From: Krasilnikovia cinnamomea
GTDB taxonomy: Bacteria; Actinomycetota; Actinomycetes; Mycobacteriales; Micromonosporaceae
Direction: 5' to 3'
DNA: 64,000 bases
Assembly (NCBI RefSeq): GCF_004217545.1
Contig: NZ_SHKY01000001.1
Coordinates: 4,340,001 to 4,404,000 of the forward strand
The translations under genes and the position numbers were made by a program. Positions 44,160 through 52,452 of this stretch are shown in pieces (the first letter of the stretch is position 1; each line of letters begins with the position of its first letter). Under the pieces are notes generated by a model. It searched no databases. It saw only the letters and a program-made list of their open reading frames with translations, and had not been told where the DNA came from.

Positions 44160-44189
44160 GAGTGCGCCGAGCGCAGCGAGGGCCGCGAG
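44160..44189 (+). repeat. Interspersed 30-bp repeat, copy 2 (intergenic)
   Basis: Second copy of the element found in the fbiC linker, 29 of 30 bases identical. It lies in the spacer between the divergent deacetylase and potD genes, 111 nt before the potD start. Confidence 0.75.
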
Positions 44190-44300
44190 GGCATGCCCAG
44201 CGGCCCGGCAAGTCCCGCGCCTGCCTGCGATCCCCACGGGGGACGTGACATGATCCGGGGCAACGCGTCCTGGCAGGCAGGACCCGATGCGGGAGCCGCG

Positions 44301-45515
44301 ATGCGCCGTCCTCAGCTGATGCCCGAGGCCGCCGCCGTCCTCGCGGTGCACCGGTCCTCCCGGCGGACGGGCCTGTCCCGGCGGGCGTTGCTCGGCGGGG
44401 CCGTCGCGGCGGGCGCCGCGCTGGCCGGTTGCGGCATCGAGGGCACCCGGCAGAGCGAACAGAGCTGCCCGAGTACGGACCTGTCCGCCACCGAACACCG
44501 CCTCGTCTTCGCGAACTGGCCGCAGTACATCGACGTGGACGACAGCGACGAGAGCCGCCCCACCCTGGAGGCGTTCCAGCGCAGGTCCGGAATCCGGGTC
44601 TCGTACCTGGAGGAGATCAACGACAACGATCAGTACTTCGGGAAGATCCAGAATCAGCTGGCGGAGTGCCGTCCCACCGGGCGCGACCTCATGGTGGTCA
44701 CGGACTGGCTGGTCGGCCGCCTGGTCGACCTGGGCTGGGTGCAACGGCTCGACCTCGCCGCGATGCCGAACGTGCAACGCAACCTGCTGACCTCCCTGCG
44801 CGGCCGGGCCGTCGACCCCAGCGGCACCCACGCGGTGCCGTGGCAGGGCGGTCTGGCGGCGCTGGCCTACAACGGCCGGGTCACCGCGGAGATCCGTACG
44901 GTCGACGAGCTGCTCACCCGGCCCGACCTCAAGGGGCGGGTGACGCTGCTCAGCGAGCTGCGCGACACGATGGGGCTACTGCTGCAGGCGCGCGGCCACG
45001 ATCCGGGCGACTTCACCGAGGCGCAGTTCGACGACGCGCTGGAGGTGCTGCGCCGTTCCGTCGAGTCCGGTCAGATCCGGCGGTTCACCGGCAACGACTA
45101 CGCGCCCGACCTCAAGCGCGGCGACGTCGCCGCCTGCATCGGCTGGTCGGGCGACATCATCCAGCTCGCCAGTGACGATCCGCAGATCCGGTTCGTGGCC
45201 CCGGACTCCGGCGCCATGCTGTACTCCGACGACATGGTCGTGCCGAACCAGGCGGCGCACCGAGCCAACGCGCAGCGGCTCATGGACTATTACTACGATC
45301 CGACCGTGGCGGCGACCGTCGCCGCGTACGTGAATTACATCTGCCCGGTCGAGGGAGCGCAGGCCGCGATGGAGAAGATCGATCCGGAGCTGGCCGCGAA
45401 CCCGCTGATCTTCCCCACCCGGGCACTGCTCGCCAGGGCCAGGGAGTTCATGCCGCTCACCCAGCCGGAGTCGCGGTTGTACAACGACAAGTTCCAGGCG
45501 GTGATCGGGGCTTGA
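44301..45515 (+). CDS. potD: Spermidine/putrescine ABC transporter substrate-binding lipoprotein
   Basis: A 404-residue periplasmic-type binding protein. It carries a twin-arginine signal (SRRALLGGAVAAGAALAGC, about residues 26-44) with lipobox LAGC, so it is probably exported folded and lipid-anchored. The mature part has FANWPQYIDVDD, VVTDWLVGRLVDLGWVQRLD and AVPWQGGLAALAYN, as in PotD/PotF proteins. ATG 44301 has GGGAG 6 nt upstream; ATG 44250 would add 17 residues. First gene of a four-gene operon with coupled starts. Polyamine specificity is a family-level assignment. Confidence 0.88.
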   Translation: MRRPQLMPEAAAVLAVHRSSRRTGLSRRALLGGAVAAGAALAGCGIEGTRQSEQSCPSTDLSATEHRLVFANWPQYIDVDDSDESRPTLEAFQRRSGIRVSYLEEINDNDQYFGKIQNQLAECRPTGRDLMVVTDWLVGRLVDLGWVQRLDLAAMPNVQRNLLTSLRGRAVDPSGTHAVPWQGGLAALAYNGRVTAEIRTVDELLTRPDLKGRVTLLSELRDTMGLLLQARGHDPGDFTEAQFDDALEVLRRSVESGQIRRFTGNDYAPDLKRGDVAACIGWSGDIIQLASDDPQIRFVAPDSGAMLYSDDMVVPNQAAHRANAQRLMDYYYDPTVAATVAAYVNYICPVEGAQAAMEKIDPELAANPLIFPTRALLARAREFMPLTQPESRLYNDKFQAVIGA

Positions 45516-46645
45516 GCACCGATCTGCGGCTCGCCGGGGTGACCAAGCGCTTCGGCGCGGTGACCGCCGTCGACGCGCTCGATCTGACCGTGCCCGCGGG
45601 CTCGTTCTTCGCGCTGCTCGGGGCGTCCGGCTGCGGGAAGACCACCACCCTGCGCATGGTCGCGGGGCTGGAGGAGCCCAGCGCCGGGCGGATCCTGCTC
45701 GGCGACGACGACATCACCGGGCTGCGGGCGTACCGGCGGCCGGTCAACACGGTGTTCCAGAGCTACGCGCTGTTCCCGCATCTGGACGTGCACGAGAACA
45801 TCGCGTTCGGGCTGCGCCGACGGCGCCAGCGCGACGTGCGCGCCCAGGTCGAGCGGATGCTGGCCCTGGTGCAACTGGAGGGGTACGGCCGGCGCCGCCC
45901 CGGTGAGCTCTCCGGCGGGCAGCAGCAGCGGGTGGCGCTGGCCCGGGCGCTGGTCAACAATCCGCGGGTGCTACTGCTCGACGAGCCGCTCGGCGCACTG
46001 GACCTGACCCTGCGCCGCCGCATGCAGATCGAGCTCAAGCGCATCCACACCGAGGTGGGCATGACGTTCGTGCACGTCACCCACGACCAGGAGGAGGCCA
46101 TGACGATGGCCGACACGGTCGCGGTGATGAACGCGGGCCGCATCGAGCAGCTCGGCCCGCCCGCGCAGCTGTACGACCTGCCCGCCACCCCGTTCGTGGC
46201 GACCTTCCTGGGACAGTCCAACCTGCTGGCGGGCGAGCAGGCCGGCACGGTGGGCGACGACGTCGCGGTCACGGCCTACGGTCAGCGCTTCACCGTGCCC
46301 GCGCTGCGCTCGCGGGCCGCCGGGACCTCGGTCTTTCTCGGGGTACGCCCGGAGAAGCTGCACCTGGCGCTGTCCGCCGACGCCGTGCCCGAGGCGCACC
46401 AGCGGCTCACCGGCGTGGTCACGGACAGCTCCTACGTCGGGGTGAGCAGCCAGTACCTGGTGCGTACCGGGTGGGGTACCGAGTTGAGCGCCTTCGCCGC
46501 CAGCACCGGCGAGCACCGGCAGGTGCCGCTGGGCGCGCAGGTGGTGGCGCACTGGGATCCCCGGCACGCGTTCCTGCTGGACCGCCCGCCGGGGGAGGGC
46601 GACCGGACGGGCGCGGCCGACGTGAGCCTGGGCGTGTCCGCGTGA
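45512..46645 (+). CDS. potA: Polyamine ABC transporter ATP-binding protein
   Basis: A 377-residue ABC ATPase. Walker A GASGCGKTT, Q-loop VFQSYALFPHL, signature LSGGQQQRVALARAL, Walker B VLLLDEPLGALD and H-loop HVTHDQEEA are intact; the C-terminal 130 residues form a TOBE_2-type domain (VFLGVRPEKLHLAL). The TTG start overlaps the potD stop (TTGA), and the end overlaps potB (GTGA), which shows translational coupling through the operon. Confidence 0.93.
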   Translation: MSTDLRLAGVTKRFGAVTAVDALDLTVPAGSFFALLGASGCGKTTTLRMVAGLEEPSAGRILLGDDDITGLRAYRRPVNTVFQSYALFPHLDVHENIAFGLRRRRQRDVRAQVERMLALVQLEGYGRRRPGELSGGQQQRVALARALVNNPRVLLLDEPLGALDLTLRRRMQIELKRIHTEVGMTFVHVTHDQEEAMTMADTVAVMNAGRIEQLGPPAQLYDLPATPFVATFLGQSNLLAGEQAGTVGDDVAVTAYGQRFTVPALRSRAAGTSVFLGVRPEKLHLALSADAVPEAHQRLTGVVTDSSYVGVSSQYLVRTGWGTELSAFAASTGEHRQVPLGAQVVAHWDPRHAFLLDRPPGEGDRTGAADVSLGVSA

Positions 46646-47535
46646 CCGAGGCACCAGCCCGGATGCGTGCCCGCCGCGCCGACCGGTGGGGGCGGCTGGT
46701 GCCGTACCTGTTGATCCTGCCCGCCGGGTTGTGGCTGGTGCTGTTCTTCGCGGTGCCCGCCGTGGAGCTGTTCGCCACCAGCCTGTACGACCCGGCCGGT
46801 TCCCTGGTCGACGGGTACGCGATGACCTGGGCGTTCGGCAACTACCCGGCCGCGCTGGCCGAGTACTGGCCGCAGTTGCTGCGCTCGCTGGCGTACGCGG
46901 GCGTGGCGACCGCCGCGTCGCTGCTGCTCGGCTTCCCGCTGGCGTACGCGATCGCGCTGCGCGCCGGGCGCTTCCGCAACGTGCTGCTGGTCGCGGTCGT
47001 GGCGCCGTTCTTCACCAGCTTCCTGATCCGCACGCTGGCCTGGAAGGCGATCCTCTCCGACAACGGCGCCCTGGTGGATCTGCTGCGCGACCTGCACGTG
47101 CTGGCCCCCGACGGGCGCCTGCTGGCCACCCCGTTCGCGGTGGTGGCCGGGCTGACCTACAACGTCCTGCCGTTCATGGTGCTGCCCCTGTACGCCAGTC
47201 TGGAACGCCTCGACCGCCGCCTGCTGGAGGCCGCCGCCGACCTGTACGCGGGCCCGGTCGCGACGTTCCGGGCGGTGACGCTGCCGCTGGCCGCGCCCGG
47301 CATCGTGGCGGGCACGCTGCTCACCTTCATCCCGGCGGCGGGTGACTACATCAACGCCCAGTTGCTCGGGACGCCGGGGACCGCGATGGCGGGCAACGTG
47401 ATCGACTCGGCGTTCCTGGTCCGGCTCGACTACCCGCAGGCGGCGGCGCTGTCGTTCGTGCTGATGGCGATGATCCTGGTGCTCGTGCTGGCGTACCTGC
47501 GCCGGGTCGGCGCGACCGCCGTGGAGGCGCTGTGA
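46642..47535 (+). CDS. potB: Polyamine ABC transporter permease
   Basis: A 297-residue inner-membrane permease with six predicted spans. The cytoplasmic EAA loop reads LLEAAADLYAGPVATFRAVTLPLAAPGI, the site that docks on PotA. GTG 46642 overlaps the potA stop. Its C-terminus overlaps potC by 4 nt. PotB rather than PotC by order in the operon and by its longer first periplasmic loop. Confidence 0.92.
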   Translation: MTEAPARMRARRADRWGRLVPYLLILPAGLWLVLFFAVPAVELFATSLYDPAGSLVDGYAMTWAFGNYPAALAEYWPQLLRSLAYAGVATAASLLLGFPLAYAIALRAGRFRNVLLVAVVAPFFTSFLIRTLAWKAILSDNGALVDLLRDLHVLAPDGRLLATPFAVVAGLTYNVLPFMVLPLYASLERLDRRLLEAAADLYAGPVATFRAVTLPLAAPGIVAGTLLTFIPAAGDYINAQLLGTPGTAMAGNVIDSAFLVRLDYPQAAALSFVLMAMILVLVLAYLRRVGATAVEAL

Positions 47536-48320
47536 CCCGCCTCGGGAGGTGGATCGCCGATCACCTCGTGCTGGGGCTCGGGCTGCTGGTGCTGGCGTAC
47601 CTGCTGCTGCCGATCGCGGTGATCGTCGCGCTGTCGTTCTACCGGCCCACGTCGCGGCTGTCGTACGACTTCGGGACGTTCACCCTGGACTACTGGAAGA
47701 ACCCGTGCGGTGCCCCGGGCATGTGCGCGTCGCTGGTGCGCAGCGTGCAGATCGGCTTCGCGGCGACCGTACTGGCCACGGTGCTCGGTACGCTGATGGC
47801 GTTCGCGCTGACCCGCTACCGCTTCCGGGGCCGGTCCGCGACCGGCGCGCTGGTGTTCCTGCCGATGGCCACCCCCGAGGTGGTGATGGGTTCCTCGCTG
47901 CTGGCGTTGTTCGCCGCGGCGCGGGTGCCGCTCGGCTTCTGGACCGTGGTGATCGCGCACGTGATGTTCTGCGTGAGCTTCGTGGTGGTGACCGTCCGGG
48001 CCCGGCTGGCCACCCTGGACCCGCGCCTGCCCGAGGCCGCCGCCGACCTGTATGCGGGCCCGTGGGCGGCGTTCCGGCGGGTGATCCTCCCGCTGGCGCT
48101 GCCCGGCATCGTGGCGGCGGCCCTGCTGGCGTTCTCGCTGTCCTTCGACGACTTCATCGTCACGAACTTCACGGCGGGCACCACGACGACGTTCCCCATG
48201 TACATCTGGGGCGCGGCGCAGCGGGGCATCCCGCCGCAGGTCAACGTGATCGCGACGGTGCTGTTCGGGGTCTCGCTGCTGGCGGTGCTGGCGGCGACGG
48301 TGCGCCGCCAGCACCGCTGA
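47532..48320 (+). CDS. potC: Polyamine ABC transporter permease
   Basis: A 262-residue permease with six spans and the EAA loop LPEAAADLYAGPWAAFRRVILPLALPGI. FSLSFDDFIVTNFTAGTTTTFPMYIW near the end is typical of PotC/PotI. GTG start overlaps the potB stop (GTGA). Last gene of the operon; its end meets the convergent DUF3455 gene after 3 nt. Confidence 0.92.
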   Translation: MTRLGRWIADHLVLGLGLLVLAYLLLPIAVIVALSFYRPTSRLSYDFGTFTLDYWKNPCGAPGMCASLVRSVQIGFAATVLATVLGTLMAFALTRYRFRGRSATGALVFLPMATPEVVMGSSLLALFAAARVPLGFWTVVIAHVMFCVSFVVVTVRARLATLDPRLPEAAADLYAGPWAAFRRVILPLALPGIVAAALLAFSLSFDDFIVTNFTAGTTTTFPMYIWGAAQRGIPPQVNVIATVLFGVSLLAVLAATVRRQHR

Positions 48321-48323
48321 CCG

Positions 48324-48869
48324 TCAGGGTGCGGCCCAGAACACGTACGTGGCCTTGTAGGGCACGGACGCCTTCTCGCCGTCCGTGCAGGCGCCGGTCG
48401 GGGCGACGCCGCCCGAGGTGTTCAGCCGCTGGATGTGCGTCACCGGGCTGAGGATGCCGTTGCCCGTGTGGCTGTTGACCCCCAGCAGCAGCTCCGGGAT
48501 GGCGCCCGGCACCTGCGGCCCGGCGGCGATCCGCGTGGCCGTGACCAGGGAGTCGTCGCGCTCCGACTGCCAGCTCGGGCCCGCGAAGTGGTGGAACGGG
48601 CCGCCCTGGCCCACCAGCCGCGCCTCCGGCACGGAGGGGGTGCCCGTGAACACGCCACCGGTGCAGGTGTAGGTCTGGGTGCCCTTCTGCACGTGGACCT
48701 CCGCGATCTTCGTTGATCCCGGCGGCGGGGCGAGGTCGGGGTTGGTCTCCGAGTGGCCGCGTACCTCCTGCGCGGAGGCGTTGAACGTCACGGCGCCGAT
48801 GGCGCCCACGACCGCCGCCATGCCGACGGCGGCTGCCGCCCGTACGCGGGACCTGCGGGTGCTGAGCAT
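48324..48869 (-). CDS. Secreted DUF3455 family protein
   Basis: A 181-residue exported protein. The signal peptide runs to about residue 33 (AAAAVGMAAVVGAIGAVTFNASAQ). The mature part has the DUF3455 pattern TYTCTGGVFTGTPSVPEARL and FHHFAGPSWQSERD, and two cysteines (YTCTGG, GACTDG) that may form a disulfide. ATG 48869 has GGAGGAG at good spacing. Role unknown; the family occurs in soil actinobacteria and fungi. Confidence 0.8.
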   Translation of the reverse strand: MLSTRRSRVRAAAAVGMAAVVGAIGAVTFNASAQEVRGHSETNPDLAPPPGSTKIAEVHVQKGTQTYTCTGGVFTGTPSVPEARLVGQGGPFHHFAGPSWQSERDDSLVTATRIAAGPQVPGAIPELLLGVNSHTGNGILSPVTHIQRLNTSGGVAPTGACTDGEKASVPYKATYVFWAAP

Positions 48870-48984
48870 CAGGATTCTCCTCCGTCACGGGGCGACCCCC
48901 TGCCGCCCCATCTGCCGTACGGAACGGAACGGACGACAGATGGGTGCGGGGGAGAATCTGGCACAGAAATACACTGTGGAGTGA

Positions 48985-49335
48985 CTACGCCGTACGGATC
49001 CGGCTGCGGATCAGGAACCGCACCCCCTCCGGTGCCTCCAGCGAGAAGCCGCTGCCGCGGCCCGGCACCACGTCCACGGTGAGGTTCGTGTGTTTCCACG
49101 CCGCGTACTGCGCCGCGCTCATCCAGAACGGCACCGGCTCGGCCACGCCCTCGATGCGCAACTCCTGCAGCAGCACGTCGGAGTCGCCGGTACGGAACTC
49201 GCCCCGCGGGTAGCACATCGGTGCGCTGCCGTCGCAGCAGCCGCCGCTCTGGTGGAACATCAGCGGCCCGTGCTGCCCCCGCAGCGCGCGGATCAGTTCC
49301 GCCGCCGCAGGGGTCACCGCGACACGGTCGTCCAT
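48985..49335 (-). CDS. DUF779 family protein
   Basis: A 116-residue protein with the family motif FHQSGGCCDGSAPMCYP (residues 27-43) followed by FWMSAAQYAAWKHTNLTVDVVPGRGSGFSLE. The three close cysteines suggest metal or redox chemistry. Its ATG overlaps the stop of the aldehyde dehydrogenase (ATGA), and DUF779 genes are known to accompany this class of aldehyde dehydrogenase, so it is probably an accessory factor of that enzyme. Confidence 0.88.
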   Translation of the reverse strand: MDDRVAVTPAAAELIRALRGQHGPLMFHQSGGCCDGSAPMCYPRGEFRTGDSDVLLQELRIEGVAEPVPFWMSAAQYAAWKHTNLTVDVVPGRGSGFSLEAPEGVRFLIRSRIRTA

Positions 49336-50858
49336 CAGAAGAAGCCCAGGGCCTTGGGCGAGTAGCTGACCAGCAGGTTCTTGGTCTGCTGGTAGTGATC
49401 CAGCATCATCTTGTGGTTCTCCCGGCCGATGCCGGACTGCTTGTACCCGCCGAACGCGGCGTGCGCCGGGTACACGTGGTAGCAGTTCGTCCACACCCGG
49501 CCCGCCTGGATCGCCCGCCCGGCCCGGTACGCGGTCGTGCCGTCCCGGGTCCAGACGCCCGCGCCGAGGCCGTACAGGGTGTCGTTGGCGGTGGTGATCG
49601 CGTCGGCGTAGTCGGTGAAGGAGGTCACCGCCACCACGGGGCCGAAGATCTCCTCCTGGAAGACCCGCATCGTGTTGCTGCCTTCCAGGATCGTGGGCTG
49701 CACGTAGTATCCGCCCGCCAGGTCGCCGCCCAGCTCGGCGCGGGCGCCGCCGGTGCGGACCTTCGCCCCCTCCTGGCGACCGATGTCCAGGTAGGACAGG
49801 ATCTTCTCCAGCTGGTCGTTGGAGGCCTGCGCGCCGACCATGGTGTCGGTGTCCAGCGGGTTGCCCTGGCGCATGTTCTCCACCCGCTTGACCCCGGCGG
49901 CGAGGAAGTCCGCGTAGTGGCCCTGCTGGATCAGCGCCCGCGACGGGCAGGTGCAGACTTCGCCCTGGTTGAGGGCGAACATCGCGAAGCCCTCCTGCGC
50001 CTTGTCGAAGAAGTCGTCGTCGGCCGCGCTGACGTCGTCGAAGAAGATGTTCGGGCTCTTGCCGCCCAGTTCCAGCGTCACCGGGATGATGTTCTCGCTG
50101 GCGTACTGCATGATCAGGCGGCCGGTGGTGGTCTCGCCGGTGAACGCGACCTTGGCGACCCGGCTCGACGAGGCGAGCGGCTTGCCCGCCTCCACGCCGA
50201 AGCCGTTGACGATGTTCACCACGCCGGGCGGGAGCAGGTCCGCGATCAGCGACATCAGGTAGTGGATCGACACCGGGGTCTGCTCGGCGGGCTTGAGCAC
50301 CACCGCGTTGCCCGCGGCCAGCGCCGGGGCCAGCTTCCACGCGGCCATCAGGATCGGGAAGTTCCACGGGATGATCTGGGCGACCACGCCCAGCGGCTCC
50401 TGGAAGTGGTACGCGACCGTGTCGGGGTCCACCTCGCTGAGGCTGCCCTCCTGCGCGCGGATGGCACCGGCGAAGTAGCGGAAGTGGTCGACCGTCAGCG
50501 GCAGGTCGGCCAGCAGCGTCTCGCGTACCGGTTTGCCGTTCTCCCAACTCTCGGCGACGGCCAGCTTCTCGAGGTTCGCCTCGATCCGGTCGGCGATCCG
50601 GTTGAGGATCGCGGCGCGTTCCGCGGGCGGGGTGCGGCCCCACGCGGGTGCGGCGGCGTGCGCCGCGTCCAGGGCCTTCTCCACGTCCTCGGCGGTGCCG
50701 CGGGCCACCTCGCAGAAGTCCTGGCCAGTGACCGGCGACGGGTTGGTGAAGTACCGGCCCTGGGCCGGTGGCACGTACTCGCCGCCGATCCAGTGGTCGT
50801 ACCGGGACGCGTAACTCATGATCGCGCCGTCGGTGCCGGGTGGGGAGTAGACGGTCAT
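49335..50858 (-). CDS. NAD-dependent aldehyde (acetaldehyde) dehydrogenase
   Basis: A 507-residue aldehyde dehydrogenase. PWNFPILMAAWKLAPALAAGN and VAFTGETTTGR bind NAD, the catalytic Glu is in LELGGKSPN and the catalytic Cys in NQGEVCTCPSR; the doubled CTC is typical of the AcoD/ExaC acetaldehyde dehydrogenases of ethanol and short-chain aldehyde catabolism. ATG 50858 has GGAGG 6 nt upstream, so the GTG two codons earlier is unlikely. It follows the GAF regulator by 66 nt on the same strand and is coupled to DUF779. Confidence 0.93.
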   Translation of the reverse strand: MTVYSPPGTDGAIMSYASRYDHWIGGEYVPPAQGRYFTNPSPVTGQDFCEVARGTAEDVEKALDAAHAAAPAWGRTPPAERAAILNRIADRIEANLEKLAVAESWENGKPVRETLLADLPLTVDHFRYFAGAIRAQEGSLSEVDPDTVAYHFQEPLGVVAQIIPWNFPILMAAWKLAPALAAGNAVVLKPAEQTPVSIHYLMSLIADLLPPGVVNIVNGFGVEAGKPLASSSRVAKVAFTGETTTGRLIMQYASENIIPVTLELGGKSPNIFFDDVSAADDDFFDKAQEGFAMFALNQGEVCTCPSRALIQQGHYADFLAAGVKRVENMRQGNPLDTDTMVGAQASNDQLEKILSYLDIGRQEGAKVRTGGARAELGGDLAGGYYVQPTILEGSNTMRVFQEEIFGPVVAVTSFTDYADAITTANDTLYGLGAGVWTRDGTTAYRAGRAIQAGRVWTNCYHVYPAHAAFGGYKQSGIGRENHKMMLDHYQQTKNLLVSYSPKALGFF

Positions 50859-50924
50859 GCGCACCTCCGAACCAGGGGACCGCCCGGGGCCCCATTGCCC
50901 CGGGCGGCTGGGGGTGCGCTGACG

Positions 50925-52226
50925 CTAGAGCCGGTGACGTTGCATCGACGTTGCGGCGCTGCCCGGGGCGCGCAGGCCGTACTCGGCGGTGAGGTGGGCG
51001 ATCCGGCTGACCGCCCACGGGCGGGCGGGTGCGCCCACCGGCAGCGTGGCCGCGTACGCCTCCCACATCTGCAGGTCGTCGGCGCCCCACGGCGAGCGGA
51101 CCCAGGTCTGCAGGAGGCTCCGGTCGGCGCGGGCCAGCACGGCCGCGCGCAGTTGCTCCTCGACGAGGCGGCGCACCCGGACCACCCCGGGCGCCTCCGA
51201 GCCGGGCAGCAGGGGACCGGCGTACGCGGCGAGGGCGTCGGCCACCAGCCCCTGTTCCAGCAGGCGTGGCACGGTGCGGAAGTCGGCGTCCACGTCGGAG
51301 CGCAGCCGGTACGGCCGCGAGCCCAGCAACTCGGGCCCCAGAATGCGCCGTAGCCGGGACAGTTCGGCCCGGATCGTCACCGGGTTGGGGTCGTCCGGGT
51401 ACAGGTCGATGCCGAGCTGCTCGCCGGTGCGGCCCTGCGGGTGGGTGAGCAGCAGGACGAGCAGTTCGGAGTGGCGGCGCCCGAGCCGGATCCGGCGTCC
51501 CGCGACGGTCAGCACCGCCTCGTCGCGGCCCAGCGCGGTCACCGCCGCCGCACCCGGCGCGGCCGGGCGCTGGGTACGCAGGTACGCCTCGGCGGCCAGC
51601 GCCGTGGCCCGGACCAGGGCGAGACTGTGCGGGTTGGCCAGGCGGTCCCCGCCGGTCACGTCGATCGCGCCGAGCGGCCGCCCGGTGGCCGGGTCGTGGA
51701 TCGGGGCGGCGGCGCACGTCCAGTCCTGGACGGGGCGGCAGAAGTGCTCGGTGGCGAAGATCTGCAGGGGGTGGTCGACCGCGAGCGCGGTGCCCGGCGC
51801 GTTGGTGCCCGCGCTGGCCTCGTCCCACCGGGCGCCGGGCACGAAGTTCATCCGGGCGGCGCCGTCCAGCACGGCCGGGGTGCCCTCGACCCACAGCAGC
51901 CGTCCGTGCGCGTCGCACACGGCGACGATGTGGTCGCCGTCGTCGGCGAGCCCGCCCAGCAGGTCCCGGAAGATCGGCAGCACGCAGGCCAGCGGGTGGG
52001 CCGCCCGGTACGCCTCCAGCTCGTCGTCGCCGAGCTCGATCGGCGCGGTGCCCTCGGGGTCGAACCGGGCGCCCGCGGAGCGCCGCCACGACTCCACGAC
52101 GACCGGGCGTACCGGCAGTGGGGGGTTGGCGTCCCCGGCCACGAACCGCTCGTACGCGCGGCCGACCTCGGTGATGCGGGCGGCGGGGTCGGCGCCCGCG
52201 TGCAGGGCGAGCCACGGGTTCGACAT
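50925..52226 (-). CDS. GAF-domain transcriptional regulator of the aldehyde dehydrogenase cluster
   Basis: A 433-residue protein. The N-terminal part (about 1-210) resembles AcoR-type activators: RPVVVESWRRSAGARFDP, then a GAF domain with IVAVCDAHGRLLWVEG, DEASAGTNAPGTALAVDHPLQIFATEHF and PIHDPATGRPLGAIDVTGG. The AAA+ sigma-54 domain is absent. Residues about 230-310 form a winged-helix-like segment (LGRRHSELLVLLLTHPQGRTGEQL, AELSRLRRILG), so it should work with sigma-70-type polymerase. ATG 52226 has GGAGG 7 nt upstream. It probably senses an aldehyde- or alcohol-related signal and controls the genes downstream; this is inferred from position. Confidence 0.85.
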   Translation of the reverse strand: MSNPWLALHAGADPAARITEVGRAYERFVAGDANPPLPVRPVVVESWRRSAGARFDPEGTAPIELGDDELEAYRAAHPLACVLPIFRDLLGGLADDGDHIVAVCDAHGRLLWVEGTPAVLDGAARMNFVPGARWDEASAGTNAPGTALAVDHPLQIFATEHFCRPVQDWTCAAAPIHDPATGRPLGAIDVTGGDRLANPHSLALVRATALAAEAYLRTQRPAAPGAAAVTALGRDEAVLTVAGRRIRLGRRHSELLVLLLTHPQGRTGEQLGIDLYPDDPNPVTIRAELSRLRRILGPELLGSRPYRLRSDVDADFRTVPRLLEQGLVADALAAYAGPLLPGSEAPGVVRVRRLVEEQLRAAVLARADRSLLQTWVRSPWGADDLQMWEAYAATLPVGAPARPWAVSRIAHLTAEYGLRAPGSAATSMQRHRL

Positions 52227-52452
52227 CTGCGGACCTCCGATCGCACCCATCGTGGCCCGCGCGGGCGCGCCCCACAAGAAAGGGCCGGGGATCGATCGAT
52301 CTCCTCCGACGAGGGAAGCCGCCGGGGCGCTCCGGATGCCCGGACGGGTCGAGTGATTCGCCGAGACGGTGGAGCAGGGCGGTTGCGGCCTGCCCACTAC
52401 CGCCGCTCCGATAGTCTCGGCCAGAGGTAATCATGGCTGAGGAGTGAGCAAC

